Part shown: positions 1 through 8,647 of the stretch, piece by piece
Position numbering within the stretch: position 1 is the first letter of the stretch
Layout of the letters: each line of letters opens with the position of its first letter
Assembly (NCBI RefSeq): GCF_052113705.1
Contig: NZ_JBGQOG010000001.1
Location: forward strand, 248,001 to 312,000
Length of the DNA: 64,000 nucleotides
Direction: 5' to 3'
Origin: JBGQOG01 sp052113705
GTDB lineage: Bacteria; Pseudomonadota; Alphaproteobacteria; Rhodobacterales; Rhodobacteraceae
Program-made: the position numbers and the translations under genes
Notes under the pieces: model-generated
The model's input: the letters and a program-made list of their open reading frames with translations, nothing else
Database searches by the model: none
Told to the model about the DNA's origin: nothing

Positions 1-1601
1 TGATAGAGCGGCACCAGCGCATCGAGCGGCCGGTCGCCGATCACCACACCCGCGGCATGGGTCGAGGCGTTGCGCAACAGCCCCTCGACCTGCTGCGCAT
101 AATTCAAGAGCCGCGCGACAACCTCTTCGGTTTTCGCCGCCTCGCGCAGGCGCGGCTCATCCGCCAGCGCCTTTTCGATGCTGACCGGTTTCACCCCTTC
201 AACCGGGATCATTTTCGACAGCCGGTCCACCTGCCCATAGGACATTTGCAACACCCGGCCGACGTCACGCACCGCGGCCTTCGACAAAAGTGCACCAAAA
301 GTGATGATCTGTCCCACTTTCTCGCGGCCGTATTTCTGCTGCACATATTGGATCACCTCCTCGCGGCGATCCATGCAGAAGTCGATGTCAAAGTCGGGCA
401 TCGAGACCCGTTCCGGGTTCAGGAACCGCTCGAACAGCAGTGAATAGCGCAAAGGATCAAGGTCGGTGATGGTCAGCGCATAGGCCACCAGCGAGCCCGC
501 GCCTGAGCCCCGCCCCGGGCCCACCGGAATCCCGTGGTCTTTGCCCCATTTGATGAAATCGGCCACGATCAGGAAATAGCCGGGGAAGCCCATCTGCTCG
601 ATGATATCGAGCTCAAAGGTCAGCCGCGCCTCATATTCCTCGACGCTCGTCGCATGCGGGATCACGGCGAGGCGGGCGCGCAGCCCCTCCCAGGCCTGAC
701 GGCGCAGCTCTTCCACCTCGTCATCGGCGAATTTCGGCAGGATCGGCTTGCGCTTGTAGGTGGCAAAGGCGCAGCGGCGGGCGATTTCGACGGTGTTTTC
801 CAGCGCTTCCGGCAGATCGGCGAACAAGGCCGCCATCTCATCCGGCGTTTTCAGATAATGCTGCGGCGTCAGGCGGCGGCGCGGCTCCTGCTGATCGACA
901 TAGGCGCCCTCGGCGATACAGATGAGGGCATCATGTGCCTCATACATATCGGATTTCGGGAAATAGACGTCATTGGTGGCCACCAGCGGCAGCCCCATCG
1001 CATAGGCGGTTTCCACGAACCAGCGCTCGGTCGCCTGCTCGCCCGCCGTATATTGACCACCCTCGCCCGGATGCCGTTGCAGCTCGACATAAAGCCGGTC
1101 GCCATAGATCGCCGCCAGTTTCTCGATCAGCGCCTGCGCTTTCGGCATCTGCCCGGCCTGCACGAATTTACCCAGCGGCCCCTCGGCCCCGCCGGTCAGG
1201 CAGATCAGCCCCTCGGCATGCAGCTCCAGCTGCGCCAGCGACACCTGCGGCAACTGCCCGCCCGTGTCGATATAGAGGCAGGAGTTCAGCTTCATCAGGT
1301 TTTCATAGCCGCGCTCGGTCTGCGCGAGCAGAACCACCGGCGCGGGCAGCTTGGCCCGCTCGCCCGGCGCGCTCGCCTCATAGGTCAGCGAGATCTGGCA
1401 GCCAACGATGGGCTGCACGCCCGCCCCCTGTGCGATCACCGAAAACTCAAGTGCGGCGAACATGTTATTGGTGTCCGTCACCGCAACGGCGGGCATGCCC
1501 ATCTTGTCGCAATGACCGATGAGTTTCTTGACCGGCACCGCCCCTTCAAGAAGCGAATATTCGGTGTGCACACGGAGGTGGATGAATCGCGGATTTGACA
1601 T
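1..1601 (-). CDS. dnaE: DNA polymerase III subunit alpha, 5' part (runs off the window)
   Basis: Catalytic subunit of the replicative polymerase. About 533 N-terminal codons are present and the frame is open to position 1. The start ATG at 1601 is followed by FIHLRVHTEYSLLEG, the first histidine motif of the N-terminal PHP domain. About residue 400 reads PDFDIDFCMDRREEV, the palm motif with the catalytic aspartates, preceded by GPGRGSGAGSLVAY. The protein starts close to its first conserved motif, as in other DnaE proteins. Nothing suggests damage. The upstream neighbour is divergent. The 3' half, with the OB fold and the clamp-binding tail, lies outside the window. DnaE1 type is chosen over ImuC/DnaE2 because of the sequence around the PHP and palm motifs; that choice is inference from half a protein. 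Confidence 0.97.
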   Translation of the reverse strand, partial: MSNPRFIHLRVHTEYSLLEGAVPVKKLIGHCDKMGMPAVAVTDTNNMFAALEFSVIAQGAGVQPIVGCQISLTYEASAPGERAKLPAPVVLLAQTERGYENLMKLNSCLYIDTGGQLPQVSLAQLELHAEGLICLTGGAEGPLGKFVQAGQMPKAQALIEKLAAIYGDRLYVELQRHPGEGGQYTAGEQATERWFVETAYAMGLPLVATNDVYFPKSDMYEAHDALICIAEGAYVDQQEPRRRLTPQHYLKTPDEMAALFADLPEALENTVEIARRCAFATYKRKPILPKFADDEVEELRRQAWEGLRARLAVIPHATSVEEYEARLTFELDIIEQMGFPGYFLIVADFIKWGKDHGIPVGPGRGSGAGSLVAYALTITDLDPLRYSLLFERFLNPERVSMPDFDIDFCMDRREEVIQYVQQKYGREKVGQIITFGALLSKAAVRDVGRVLQMSYGQVDRLSKMIPVEGVKPVSIEKALADEPRLREAAKTEEVVARLLNYAQQVEGLLRNASTHAAGVVIGDRPLDALVPLY

Positions 1602-1661
1602 GGGGCCACAGTATCGGGGGCACCGCGGCGGCGAAAGTCGAAACAGCGGCGCCAGATGACG

Positions 1662-1698
1662 TGACCGACTTGACTTGACCGACTTGACTTGACCGACT
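1662..1698. repeat. 14-bp tandem repeat, about 2.6 copies
   Basis: The unit TGACCGACTTGACT is repeated at 1662-1675 and 1676-1689, with a third partial copy (TGACCGACT) at 1690-1698. It lies in the short divergent gap between dnaE and the SRPBCC gene. TTGAC appears repeatedly and could serve as -35 elements, but no matching -10 is obvious. Confidence 0.85.
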
Positions 1699-1747
1699 CA
1701 GGCCCCGCGCGGTTACCCTAAGGCCCCAGTACCCTCGGAGGTGACCG

Positions 1748-2233
1748 ATGCCCGAAACGCCCGACACCACGCTCAGCTTCACCCGCGACCTGAAGGCTTC
1801 GCCCGCGAACCTCTGGCGTTGCTGGACCGAGGCCGCGCTGATCGTGCAATGGTTCACCCCCGCGCCGGTAAAAACCACCGAAGCCGTCGTCGAGCCGCAT
1901 CCCGGCGGGCGGTTCTTCACCGTGATGGATATCCCCGGCGCGGGCGAGGTGCGTGGCGAGGGCTGCGTGCTGCAGGCCGAGCCGGGCAAGCGTCTGATCT
2001 GGACCAACTGCCTGAGCCAGGGCTTTGTGCCGCAGAAAATCGGCACCGGTGACTTTGACTTCGGCATGACAGCCGAGATTGTGCTGCAGCCCCTGCCCGA
2101 TGGCTGCCGCTATACGGCCAATGTGCTGCATGCGACGGCCGAAGACGCGCAAAAGCACCGCGATATGGGGTTTTTCATCGGCTGGGGGGCCGCGACCGCA
2201 CAATTGGAAACCTTGGCGGCATCGCTGGGCTGA
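1748..2233 (+). CDS. SRPBCC (AHSA1-like) domain protein
   Basis: Cytosolic 161-residue protein of the START-like SRPBCC fold, AHSA1/polyketide-cyclase branch. The N-terminus reads TLSFTRDLKASPANLWRCWTE, then VQWFTP, the usual opening beta strand plus the A..(V/L)W..WT...ll.qWf.P signature. A strand-rich middle (EPHPGGRFFTVMDIPG) and a C-terminal helix (GWGAATAQLETLAASL) complete the single domain. Start chosen at ATG 1748 because CGGAGG lies 7-8 bases upstream. It is monocistronic and points away from dnaE. Members bind hydrophobic ligands or act as co-chaperone-like domains; the ligand cannot be read from sequence. Confidence 0.9.
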   Translation: MPETPDTTLSFTRDLKASPANLWRCWTEAALIVQWFTPAPVKTTEAVVEPHPGGRFFTVMDIPGAGEVRGEGCVLQAEPGKRLIWTNCLSQGFVPQKIGTGDFDFGMTAEIVLQPLPDGCRYTANVLHATAEDAQKHRDMGFFIGWGAATAQLETLAASLG

Positions 2234-2303
2234 CTGCCTGTTTTTTGACCAGTCGTTTAATTTCAACGCAGATCCCGCGCCGCCCCCCTTGTCAGATGCC
2301 GGT

Positions 2304-2325
2304 TGATCGGGTTTCCTGATCGGGT
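2304..2325. promoter_or_regulatory. 9-bp direct repeat upstream of xdhA
   Basis: TGATCGGGT occurs at 2304-2312 and again at 2317-2325, 13 bp apart, roughly 60-80 bp before the xdhA start. The spacing is close to one and a quarter helical turns. It could bind a regulator, but no known operator is matched, so this is a weak suggestion only. Confidence 0.25.
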
Positions 2326-2384
2326 CCCCGTTCTACGCCGCATCGGGCGGGGCTGGGTAACCGGGTATCGCGGCGGATGACGAC

Positions 2385-3773
2385 ATGGATATTTCGTTTC
2401 TTCTGAACGGAGAAACCCGCTCGGTGAGGGTGAGCAACCCGACACAGAGCGTGCTCGACTGGCTACGCGAAAGCTGTGGCCTGACCGGCACCAAGGAAGG
2501 CTGTAATGAGGGCGATTGCGGGGCCTGCACGGTGATGGTCACCGATGCCAGCGGCAGCCATGCGCTGAACGCCTGCCTGATGATGATGCCGCAACTGCAC
2601 GGCAAGGCTTTGCGCACCATTGAGGCGATCTCGGGACCGGCGGGCGAATTGCATCCGGTGCAGGCCGAGATGGTGGCGCATCACGGCAGCCAATGCGGCT
2701 TTTGCACGCCGGGTTTCGTGGTCAGCATGGCCACCGCGCATCTGAACGGCGCCCGCGATCACAACGACCAATTGGCGGGCAATCTCTGCCGCTGCACCGG
2801 CTATGCGCCGATCATCCGCGCCGCCGAAGCGGCTGAAGGCGTGCCCGTCCCCGCCTGGATGACGCACGATGCCGCCAGCCTGTCCGAACTGCAGGCACCG
2901 GCACTCCCGGCGACGGAGGCGGCGTTTTTGCCCGAAACCGCCGATGCTCTGGCCGCATGGTATCTGGAAAACCCCACGGCCACGCTGATTGCCGGGGCCA
3001 CCGATGTTGGGCTTTGGGTGACGAAGGGGCTGCAGGATTTGGCACCCGTCGCCTTCCTGCACCGGGCCCGTGATTTGCAAACGATCACCGAGACATCGGA
3101 GGGCTTTCACATCGGCGCAGGCGTTACCGTGGCCGCCCTGCGCGCGGCGATGGCGGGGCCGCATCCGGCCTTTGCGGAACTGCTGCGCCGTTATGCCAGC
3201 GAGCAGGTGCGCCATGCGGCCACCATCGGCGGCAATATCGCCAATGGCTCGCCGATCGGGGACGGCCCGCCCGCGCTGATCGCGATGGGGGCCACCCTGC
3301 ATCTGCGGCGGGGAGACGCGCGGCGGCAGCTGCCGCTTGAGGATTTCTTCCTCGCCTATAAAAAGCAGGACCGTGCGCCGGGCGAATTTGTCGAGGCGAT
3401 CAGCATCCCGAGAACGGCGCCGGATCTCGCCTGCTACAAGCTCTCGAAGCGGTTCGATCAGGATATTTCGGCGGTTTGCGGCTGTTTCAACATCACCGAA
3501 ACTGCGGGGGTGATCACCTCGGCCCGCGTCGCCTTTGGCGGCATGGCCGCCACGCCCAAACGCGCGGCGGGGTTTGAGGCGGCCCTTCTGGGGCAGCCCC
3601 TGACGGAAGCGACGATCCGCGCTGCCCTGCCCGCGCTGGCCGCCGATTTCACCCCCATGGGCGATATGCGCGCCAGTGCCGCCTACCGCAGCGAGGCCGC
3701 CTGCAACATGGCTTTGCGCTACGTGTTCGCGCGTGAGGGAAAAGCGGCCTCGGTGCTGGAGGTGCGGGCATGA
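2385..3773 (+). CDS. xdhA: Xanthine dehydrogenase small subunit (2Fe-2S and FAD)
   Basis: Electron-transfer subunit of the bacterial XdhAB xanthine dehydrogenase, which oxidises hypoxanthine to xanthine to urate in the cytoplasm with NAD+. The length of 462 residues equals that known for R. capsulatus XdhA. The plant-type 2Fe-2S domain has C40, C45, C48 and C64 (CNEGDCGAC). The helical second cluster domain has C104/C107 (CGFCTPGF) and C135/C137 (CRCTGY). The FAD-binding domain follows from about 165 (LIAGATDVGLWVTKG) and includes TIGGNIANGSPIGD, then the CO-dehydrogenase flavoprotein C-terminal domain. The stop overlaps the xdhB start (ATGA), indicating translational coupling. No damage seen. 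Confidence 0.97.
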   Translation: MDISFLLNGETRSVRVSNPTQSVLDWLRESCGLTGTKEGCNEGDCGACTVMVTDASGSHALNACLMMMPQLHGKALRTIEAISGPAGELHPVQAEMVAHHGSQCGFCTPGFVVSMATAHLNGARDHNDQLAGNLCRCTGYAPIIRAAEAAEGVPVPAWMTHDAASLSELQAPALPATEAAFLPETADALAAWYLENPTATLIAGATDVGLWVTKGLQDLAPVAFLHRARDLQTITETSEGFHIGAGVTVAALRAAMAGPHPAFAELLRRYASEQVRHAATIGGNIANGSPIGDGPPALIAMGATLHLRRGDARRQLPLEDFFLAYKKQDRAPGEFVEAISIPRTAPDLACYKLSKRFDQDISAVCGCFNITETAGVITSARVAFGGMAATPKRAAGFEAALLGQPLTEATIRAALPALAADFTPMGDMRASAAYRSEAACNMALRYVFAREGKAASVLEVRA

Positions 3774-6127
3774 GCGTCGGCACCCCCCTTCCCCATGACA
3801 GCGCCACCCTGCATGTGACCGGGCAGGCGCGCTATATTGACGACATTCCCACTCCCGCAGGCTGCCTGCATCTGGCTTTTGGCCTCTCGACCATCGCGCA
3901 TGGCAAGATCACCGCGCTGGACCTGGAGGCCGTGCGCGCGGCCCCCGGCGTCGTGGCGGTGCTGACTGCCGGGGATTTGCCCTTTGCCAATGATGTCAGC
4001 CCCTCGATCCACGACGAGCCGCTTCTGGCGACAGGCGAAGTGTTTTACCACGGCCAGCCGGTGTTTCTGGTCGCCGCCACGAGCCATCTGGCCGCCCGCC
4101 GCGCCGCGCGGCTGGGCAAGATCAGCTATGAGGAGCGGCCCGCGCTCCTGACCCTCGATGCGGCTTTGGCCGCCAACAGCCGGTTTGAGGCGGGGCCGGT
4201 GATCTGGGAAAAAGGGGATACCGCCGCCGCCCTCGCCGCCAGCCCCAAGATCATCGAAGGGGTGATCGAGATCGGCGGGCAGGAGCATTTTTACCTCGAA
4301 GGTCAGGCGGCGCTGGCGTTGCCCGGCGATCAGGGGATGGTGGTGCATTCCTCGACCCAGCATCCGACCGAAATTCAGCACAAGGTGGCCGAGGCTTTGG
4401 GGCTGCATATGCATGACATCACCGTGCTGATGCGGCGGATGGGTGGCGGTTTTGGCGGCAAGGAAAGCCAAGGCAATGCGCTGGCGGTGGCGGCGGCCGT
4501 GGTCGCACAGGCAACCGGGCGGCCCTGCAAGATGCGCTATGACCGCGATGACGATATGGTCATCACCGGCAAGCGCCACGATTTCCGCATTCATTACAAG
4601 GCCGGGGTGACGCCGGAGGGGAAACTGCTGGCGGTAGATTTCCTGCAGCTCACCCGCTGCGGCTGGGCGCAGGACCTCAGCCTCGCGGTGGCGGACCGGG
4701 CGATGCTGCATGCCGACAATGCCTATGACATCCCGGCGATGCGTATCGAAAGCCACCGGCTGAAGACCCATACCCAAAGCGCCACCGCCTTCCGCGGCTT
4801 TGGCGGGCCGCAGGGGATGCTGGGGATCGAGCGGGTGATGGACCATGTGGCGCATGACCTCGGGCTGGATCCGACGGCGCTGCGTGCGGCGAATTTCTAC
4901 CCGGCGCGGCGGGCGGAGAGCGCGGACGGGGGGCTGTCTGCCCCCCACGGCCTGCGGCCGCCCCCCGAGGATATTTCCGACGAAGCAAAGGGCTATGGAC
5001 ACACCCATTACGGGCAGGAAGTCAGCGATTTCATTCTGCCGCCGATCTGGGAAAGGTTGCAGAAATCTGCGGATTTCGCGGCGCGGCGGGCTTCGGTGGA
5101 CGATTGGAATGCGACAGATCCGATCTTGAAGCGGGGGCTGGCGCTGACGCCGGTGAAATTCGGCATCTCCTTCACGCTCACCCATCTCAATCAGGCGGGC
5201 GCCTTGGTGCATCTCTATCAGGATGGTTCGCTGGCGCTCAGCCATGGCGGGTCGGAGATGGGGCAAGGGCTGCACCGCAAGGTGACGCAGGTGGCGGCAG
5301 AGGTGTTCGGAGTGGGGATCGAGACGGTGCGGATCCATGCCACGGATACCGCGAAAGTCCCCAATACCTCGGCCACCGCCGCCTCTTCCGGGGCCGATCT
5401 GAACGGGATGGCGGTGAAGGCCGCCTGTGACACGATCCGGGCGCGGCTGGTCGCCTTTCTGGCCGAGGCCGAGGGCGTGGCGCCGGAGACGATCCGTTTT
5501 GTGGACGGGCAGGTCTGGCTCGGTGCGCGCGCGCTGCCCTTTGCGGAGGTGGCGAAACGGGCCTATGAGGCGCGGATCAGCCTCTCTTCCACCGGGTTTT
5601 ACGCCACGCCGGAGATCAGCTGGGACCGCAAGGCGGGGCGCGGGCGGCCGTTCCTGTACTTCGCCTATGGTGCCTCGGTGACCGAGGTGGTGATAGACAC
5701 ATTGACCGGCGAGAACCGCATTCTGCGCTGCGATATCCTGCATGATGCGGGCAACAGCCTGAACCCGGCGCTGGACATCGGCCAGATCGAGGGGGGCTAC
5801 GTGCAGGGCGCGGGCTGGCTGACCACCGAGGAACTGGTTTGGGATGACAAGGGGCGGCTGGCCACCCATGCGCCCTCGACCTACAAGATCCCCGCCTGTT
5901 CCGACCGGCCCGAGGTGTTCAACGTGGCGCTGCATCCCGGGGCCAATCCGGAGGCGACGATCTACCGCTCAAAAGCCGTGGGGGAACCGCCGCTGATGCA
6001 CGGGATTTCGGCGTTTCTGGCGCTGTCGGATGCCTGTGCGGCCTGTGGCCCGCACTATCCCGATCTGCGCGCCCCCGCGACCGCCGAGGCGGTGCTGGCC
6101 GCCGTCCAGCGGGCGCGCGGCGCATGA
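3770..6127 (+). CDS. xdhB: Xanthine dehydrogenase large subunit (molybdopterin-binding)
   Basis: Molybdenum-cofactor subunit where purine hydroxylation occurs. It has 785 residues against about 777 in R. capsulatus. Active-site residues sit where expected: E232 in GGGFGGKES, R310 in VADRAML, and the base Glu in SKAVGEPP at 739. Cofactor loops AFRGFGGPQG and TSATAASSGADLNG are intact. The +9 shift of the catalytic Glu, with the first two residues unshifted, places a length difference between 310 and 739. It coincides with residues 387-410, encoded by a hairpin repeat of intergenic type (separate entry). The gene overlaps xdhA and xdhC by 4 bases each (ATGA). Expected to be active, because the insert lies outside the cofactor motifs; this is inference. 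Confidence 0.97.
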   Translation: MSVGTPLPHDSATLHVTGQARYIDDIPTPAGCLHLAFGLSTIAHGKITALDLEAVRAAPGVVAVLTAGDLPFANDVSPSIHDEPLLATGEVFYHGQPVFLVAATSHLAARRAARLGKISYEERPALLTLDAALAANSRFEAGPVIWEKGDTAAALAASPKIIEGVIEIGGQEHFYLEGQAALALPGDQGMVVHSSTQHPTEIQHKVAEALGLHMHDITVLMRRMGGGFGGKESQGNALAVAAAVVAQATGRPCKMRYDRDDDMVITGKRHDFRIHYKAGVTPEGKLLAVDFLQLTRCGWAQDLSLAVADRAMLHADNAYDIPAMRIESHRLKTHTQSATAFRGFGGPQGMLGIERVMDHVAHDLGLDPTALRAANFYPARRAESADGGLSAPHGLRPPPEDISDEAKGYGHTHYGQEVSDFILPPIWERLQKSADFAARRASVDDWNATDPILKRGLALTPVKFGISFTLTHLNQAGALVHLYQDGSLALSHGGSEMGQGLHRKVTQVAAEVFGVGIETVRIHATDTAKVPNTSATAASSGADLNGMAVKAACDTIRARLVAFLAEAEGVAPETIRFVDGQVWLGARALPFAEVAKRAYEARISLSSTGFYATPEISWDRKAGRGRPFLYFAYGASVTEVVIDTLTGENRILRCDILHDAGNSLNPALDIGQIEGGYVQGAGWLTTEELVWDDKGRLATHAPSTYKIPACSDRPEVFNVALHPGANPEATIYRSKAVGEPPLMHGISAFLALSDACAACGPHYPDLRAPATAEAVLAAVQRARGA
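4928..4991. repeat. Hairpin repeat element read in frame inside xdhB
   Basis: A perfect stem GGGGGGC/GCCCCCC (4928-4934 and 4940-4946, 5-base loop) is followed by a second palindrome GGCC-TGC-GGCC (4949-4959). Then comes a C6 run and CGAGGATATTTCCGACGAAG. This succession (G-rich hairpin, GGCCTGCGGCC, CCCCCCGAGGATATTT, A-rich tail) resembles short repeats that I recall lying after genes in Rhodobacter and Paracoccus genomes. Here it is translated, giving residues 387-410 of XdhB, starting GGLSAPHGLRPPPEDISDEA. No second copy was found in this window, so the repeat-family assignment rests on general knowledge. Confidence 0.6.
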
Positions 6128-7101
6128 GCCTCTGTCCTGAAACGCTCGCGCGGGCGGCCGCGCGCGGCCCCTTCGTGCGGGTGCTGGTGGCGGCAATTGC
6201 CGGGTCGGCCCCGCGCGAGGCGGGGGCCGAAATGCTGGTCTGGGCCGATGGCGAGACGGGGACCATCGGCGGCGGCGCGCTGGAATATGCAGCCATTGCC
6301 GCCGCCCGCGCGCGGGTTGGCGGCGCGCCCGCCCTGCAACGGATGCCGTTGGGGCCGGGGCTGGGGCAATGCTGCGGCGGGGCGGTCACCCTTGCCTATG
6401 AGCCGATGGATGCGGCATTGGTCGCGCGCATCACCGGGCCGTTTTTTGCACGCTCCCTGGGGCAAGGCGGCGAGGCACCGCTGGCCGTGGCGCGCGCGCT
6501 GCGGCAGGCGCGGGCGGAAGGGGTGACGCCGCCGCGGCTGATCGGGGAGTGGCTGATCGAAGCGGTCAGCCCGGTCCGGCAGGATTTGTGGATCTGGGGT
6601 GCCGGGCATGTGGGCCGCGCCCTTGTCTCGGTGCTGGCCCCCCTGCCCGGGTTGCGGCTCTTTTGGGCCGACACCGACCGCAGTCGCTTTCCCGCGGAAA
6701 TCGCGACAGAGGTCACGCCGATGATCGCGGAAAACCCCGCCGATCTGGTGCCCCTCGCCGGGGCACAGGCCCGGCATCTGGTGCTCACCTTCAGCCATGC
6801 GCTGGATCTGGAGCTCTGCCACCGCCTGCTGCGGCACGGGTTTGGCGACCTCGGCCTGATCGGCTCGGCCACCAAAGCGGCGCGTTTTGCCACGCGGCTG
6901 CGGGCGCTCGGCCATTCAGATGCTCAAATTTCGCGCATTGCCTGCCCAATAGGCGATCCGACCTTGGGTAAACATCCGCAGGCCATTGCCGTAGGGGTCG
7001 CCGTCGCGCTACTCAAAGACTTGAATGCGGCAGGCGCGGGCGTGCCCCTTGGGGAATCATCGGCGGAAAAGACCGCAATCACAAAAGACTACGCCGGGTG
7101 A
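6124..7101 (+). CDS. xdhC: Xanthine dehydrogenase accessory protein (molybdenum cofactor insertion)
   Basis: XdhC-family protein of 325 residues. In R. capsulatus XdhC binds molybdopterin, promotes its sulfuration and delivers it to XdhB. The N-terminal XdhC/CoxI domain contains VLVAAIAGSAPREAGAEMLV and TIGGGALEY, then GPGLGQCCGGAVTLAYE. A C-terminal Rossmann-like domain follows from about 155 (DLWIWGAGHVGRALVSVL) with GLIGSATKAARFATRL near the end. The start overlaps the xdhB stop by ATGA. The order xdhABC is as in R. capsulatus. The transporter ATPase starts only 10 bases after the stop, so all are probably on one transcript. Confidence 0.95.
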   Translation: MSLCPETLARAAARGPFVRVLVAAIAGSAPREAGAEMLVWADGETGTIGGGALEYAAIAAARARVGGAPALQRMPLGPGLGQCCGGAVTLAYEPMDAALVARITGPFFARSLGQGGEAPLAVARALRQARAEGVTPPRLIGEWLIEAVSPVRQDLWIWGAGHVGRALVSVLAPLPGLRLFWADTDRSRFPAEIATEVTPMIAENPADLVPLAGAQARHLVLTFSHALDLELCHRLLRHGFGDLGLIGSATKAARFATRLRALGHSDAQISRIACPIGDPTLGKHPQAIAVGVAVALLKDLNAAGAGVPLGESSAEKTAITKDYAG

Positions 7102-7111
7102 GGGGTTAGAC

Positions 7112-8647
7112 ATGGCCGGAAATACCATGCTGTTGCAGCTGGAAGGGCTTTCCAAGTCCTACCCCGGAGTCCGGGCCAATGATGACATCAGCTTTGCCAT
7201 CGCGCCCGGCGAAGTCCATGCGCTCTTGGGCGAAAACGGCGCCGGGAAATCGACGCTGGTCAAGATGATCTATGGTCTCGTCAAGCCCGACAACGGCACG
7301 ATGACCCTGCGCGGTGCCCCCTATGCCCCGGCTGAACCGCGCGCCGCCCGCGGTGCGGGCGTGGCGATGGTTTTCCAGCATTTCTCGCTGTTTGAGGCGC
7401 TGAATGTCGCCGAGAATGTCGCGCTCGGCATGGAGAACCCGCCGAAGATGGGCGATCTGGCGGCGCGCATCCGCGAGGTCAGTCAGGCCTACGGCCTGCC
7501 GCTGGACCCCGCCCGCACCGTCGGGGACCTTTCGGCGGGCGAGCGGCAGCGCGTTGAGATCATCCGTTGCCTGTTGCAGGACCCCAAGCTCCTCATCATG
7601 GACGAGCCGACCTCGGTGCTGACGCCGCAGGAGGTGGAGATCCTGTTTGCCACGCTGCGGCAGCTGTCGGCGGAGGGGACGGCGATCCTCTATATCAGCC
7701 ACAAGCTGGAGGAAATCCGCAGCCTCTGCGACCGCGCCACGATCCTGCGCGGCGGCAAGCTGGTCGGGTCCTGCACCCCGCGCGAAAAATCGGCGCGGGA
7801 GCTGGCCGAGATGATGGTGGGGGGCGAGTTGAAGCTGACCGACCGCGCGGGCCGGGTGCCGGGGATGGAGGTGCTGACGGTAGAGGGCCTGAACCTGCCG
7901 CCCGCCGCCGCCTTTGGCCCCAGCCTGCGCGAGGTGGGTTTCACCCTCTATCGCGGCGAGGTGCTGGGCATCGGTGGCGTCGCGGGCAACGGGCAAGAGG
8001 AACTTCTGGCGGCGCTGTCGGGCGAGCGGCTGTCGGGCCCCGGCACGGTGAAACTCTCCGGGCAGGATATTTCGGTTCTGGGCCCGAATGCGCGGCGCAA
8101 GCTGGGGATCCTGGCCGCGCCGGAAGAGCGGCTGGGCCATGCCGCCGTGCCCGACATGAGCCTGACGGAAAACGCCATTCTGACCGGAACTGTGCGCAAG
8201 CCGCTGACGAAAAACGGTTTTATCGACATGGGGGCCGCAAAGGATTTCGCCAGCCAGATCATCGCCGCCTTTGACGTTCGTACGCCGGGGCCACATGTGG
8301 CGGCCCGCGCGCTCTCGGGCGGCAACTTGCAGAAATTCGTGATTGGCCGCGAGGTGTTGCAGGCCCCGGATGTGCTGGTGGTGAACCAGCCCACATGGGG
8401 GGTCGATGCCGCCGCCGCCGCCGCCATCCGGCAAGCGCTGCTGGATCTGGCGGCGCAGGGGGCGGCGGTGATTGTCATCTCTCAGGATCTGGATGAGCTT
8501 TTGGAAATTGCCGACCGTTTTGCCGCCCTGAATGAGGGCCGTCTCAGCCCCGCCCGCCTGACGCAGGGCCTGACCATTGACGAGATCGGTCTGATGCTCG
8601 GCGGCGCGCATGGGATGGCGCCCGCGCATCCGGAGGTGCTGGCATGA
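7112..8647 (+). CDS. Nucleoside/purine-type ABC transporter, tandem ATP-binding protein
   Basis: A 511-residue protein with two fused ATPase domains of the ribose/BMP transporter class (NupO/YufO-like). Domain 1 has Walker A GENGAGKST (40-48), Q-loop Q89, signature LSAGERQRVE and Walker B LLIMDEP. Domain 2 has a degenerate P-loop region (GGVAGNGQEE), signature LSGGNLQK and a Walker B VLVVNQPTWGVD that lacks the usual DEP acidic pair, as is typical of the second half in this family. ATG 7112 was chosen because GAGGGG precedes it and the upstream extension is xdhC sequence. Its position behind xdhABC suggests a nucleobase or nucleoside as cargo (inference). The stop overlaps the permease start (ATGA). 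Confidence 0.93.
   Translation: MAGNTMLLQLEGLSKSYPGVRANDDISFAIAPGEVHALLGENGAGKSTLVKMIYGLVKPDNGTMTLRGAPYAPAEPRAARGAGVAMVFQHFSLFEALNVAENVALGMENPPKMGDLAARIREVSQAYGLPLDPARTVGDLSAGERQRVEIIRCLLQDPKLLIMDEPTSVLTPQEVEILFATLRQLSAEGTAILYISHKLEEIRSLCDRATILRGGKLVGSCTPREKSARELAEMMVGGELKLTDRAGRVPGMEVLTVEGLNLPPAAAFGPSLREVGFTLYRGEVLGIGGVAGNGQEELLAALSGERLSGPGTVKLSGQDISVLGPNARRKLGILAAPEERLGHAAVPDMSLTENAILTGTVRKPLTKNGFIDMGAAKDFASQIIAAFDVRTPGPHVAARALSGGNLQKFVIGREVLQAPDVLVVNQPTWGVDAAAAAAIRQALLDLAAQGAAVIVISQDLDELLEIADRFAALNEGRLSPARLTQGLTIDEIGLMLGGAHGMAPAHPEVLA

Noticed and set aside
3719..5935. 738-codon open frame antisense to xdhB
   Set aside because: It is exactly opposite a well-conserved gene; such frames arise from high GC at third positions and the translation shows no family motif.
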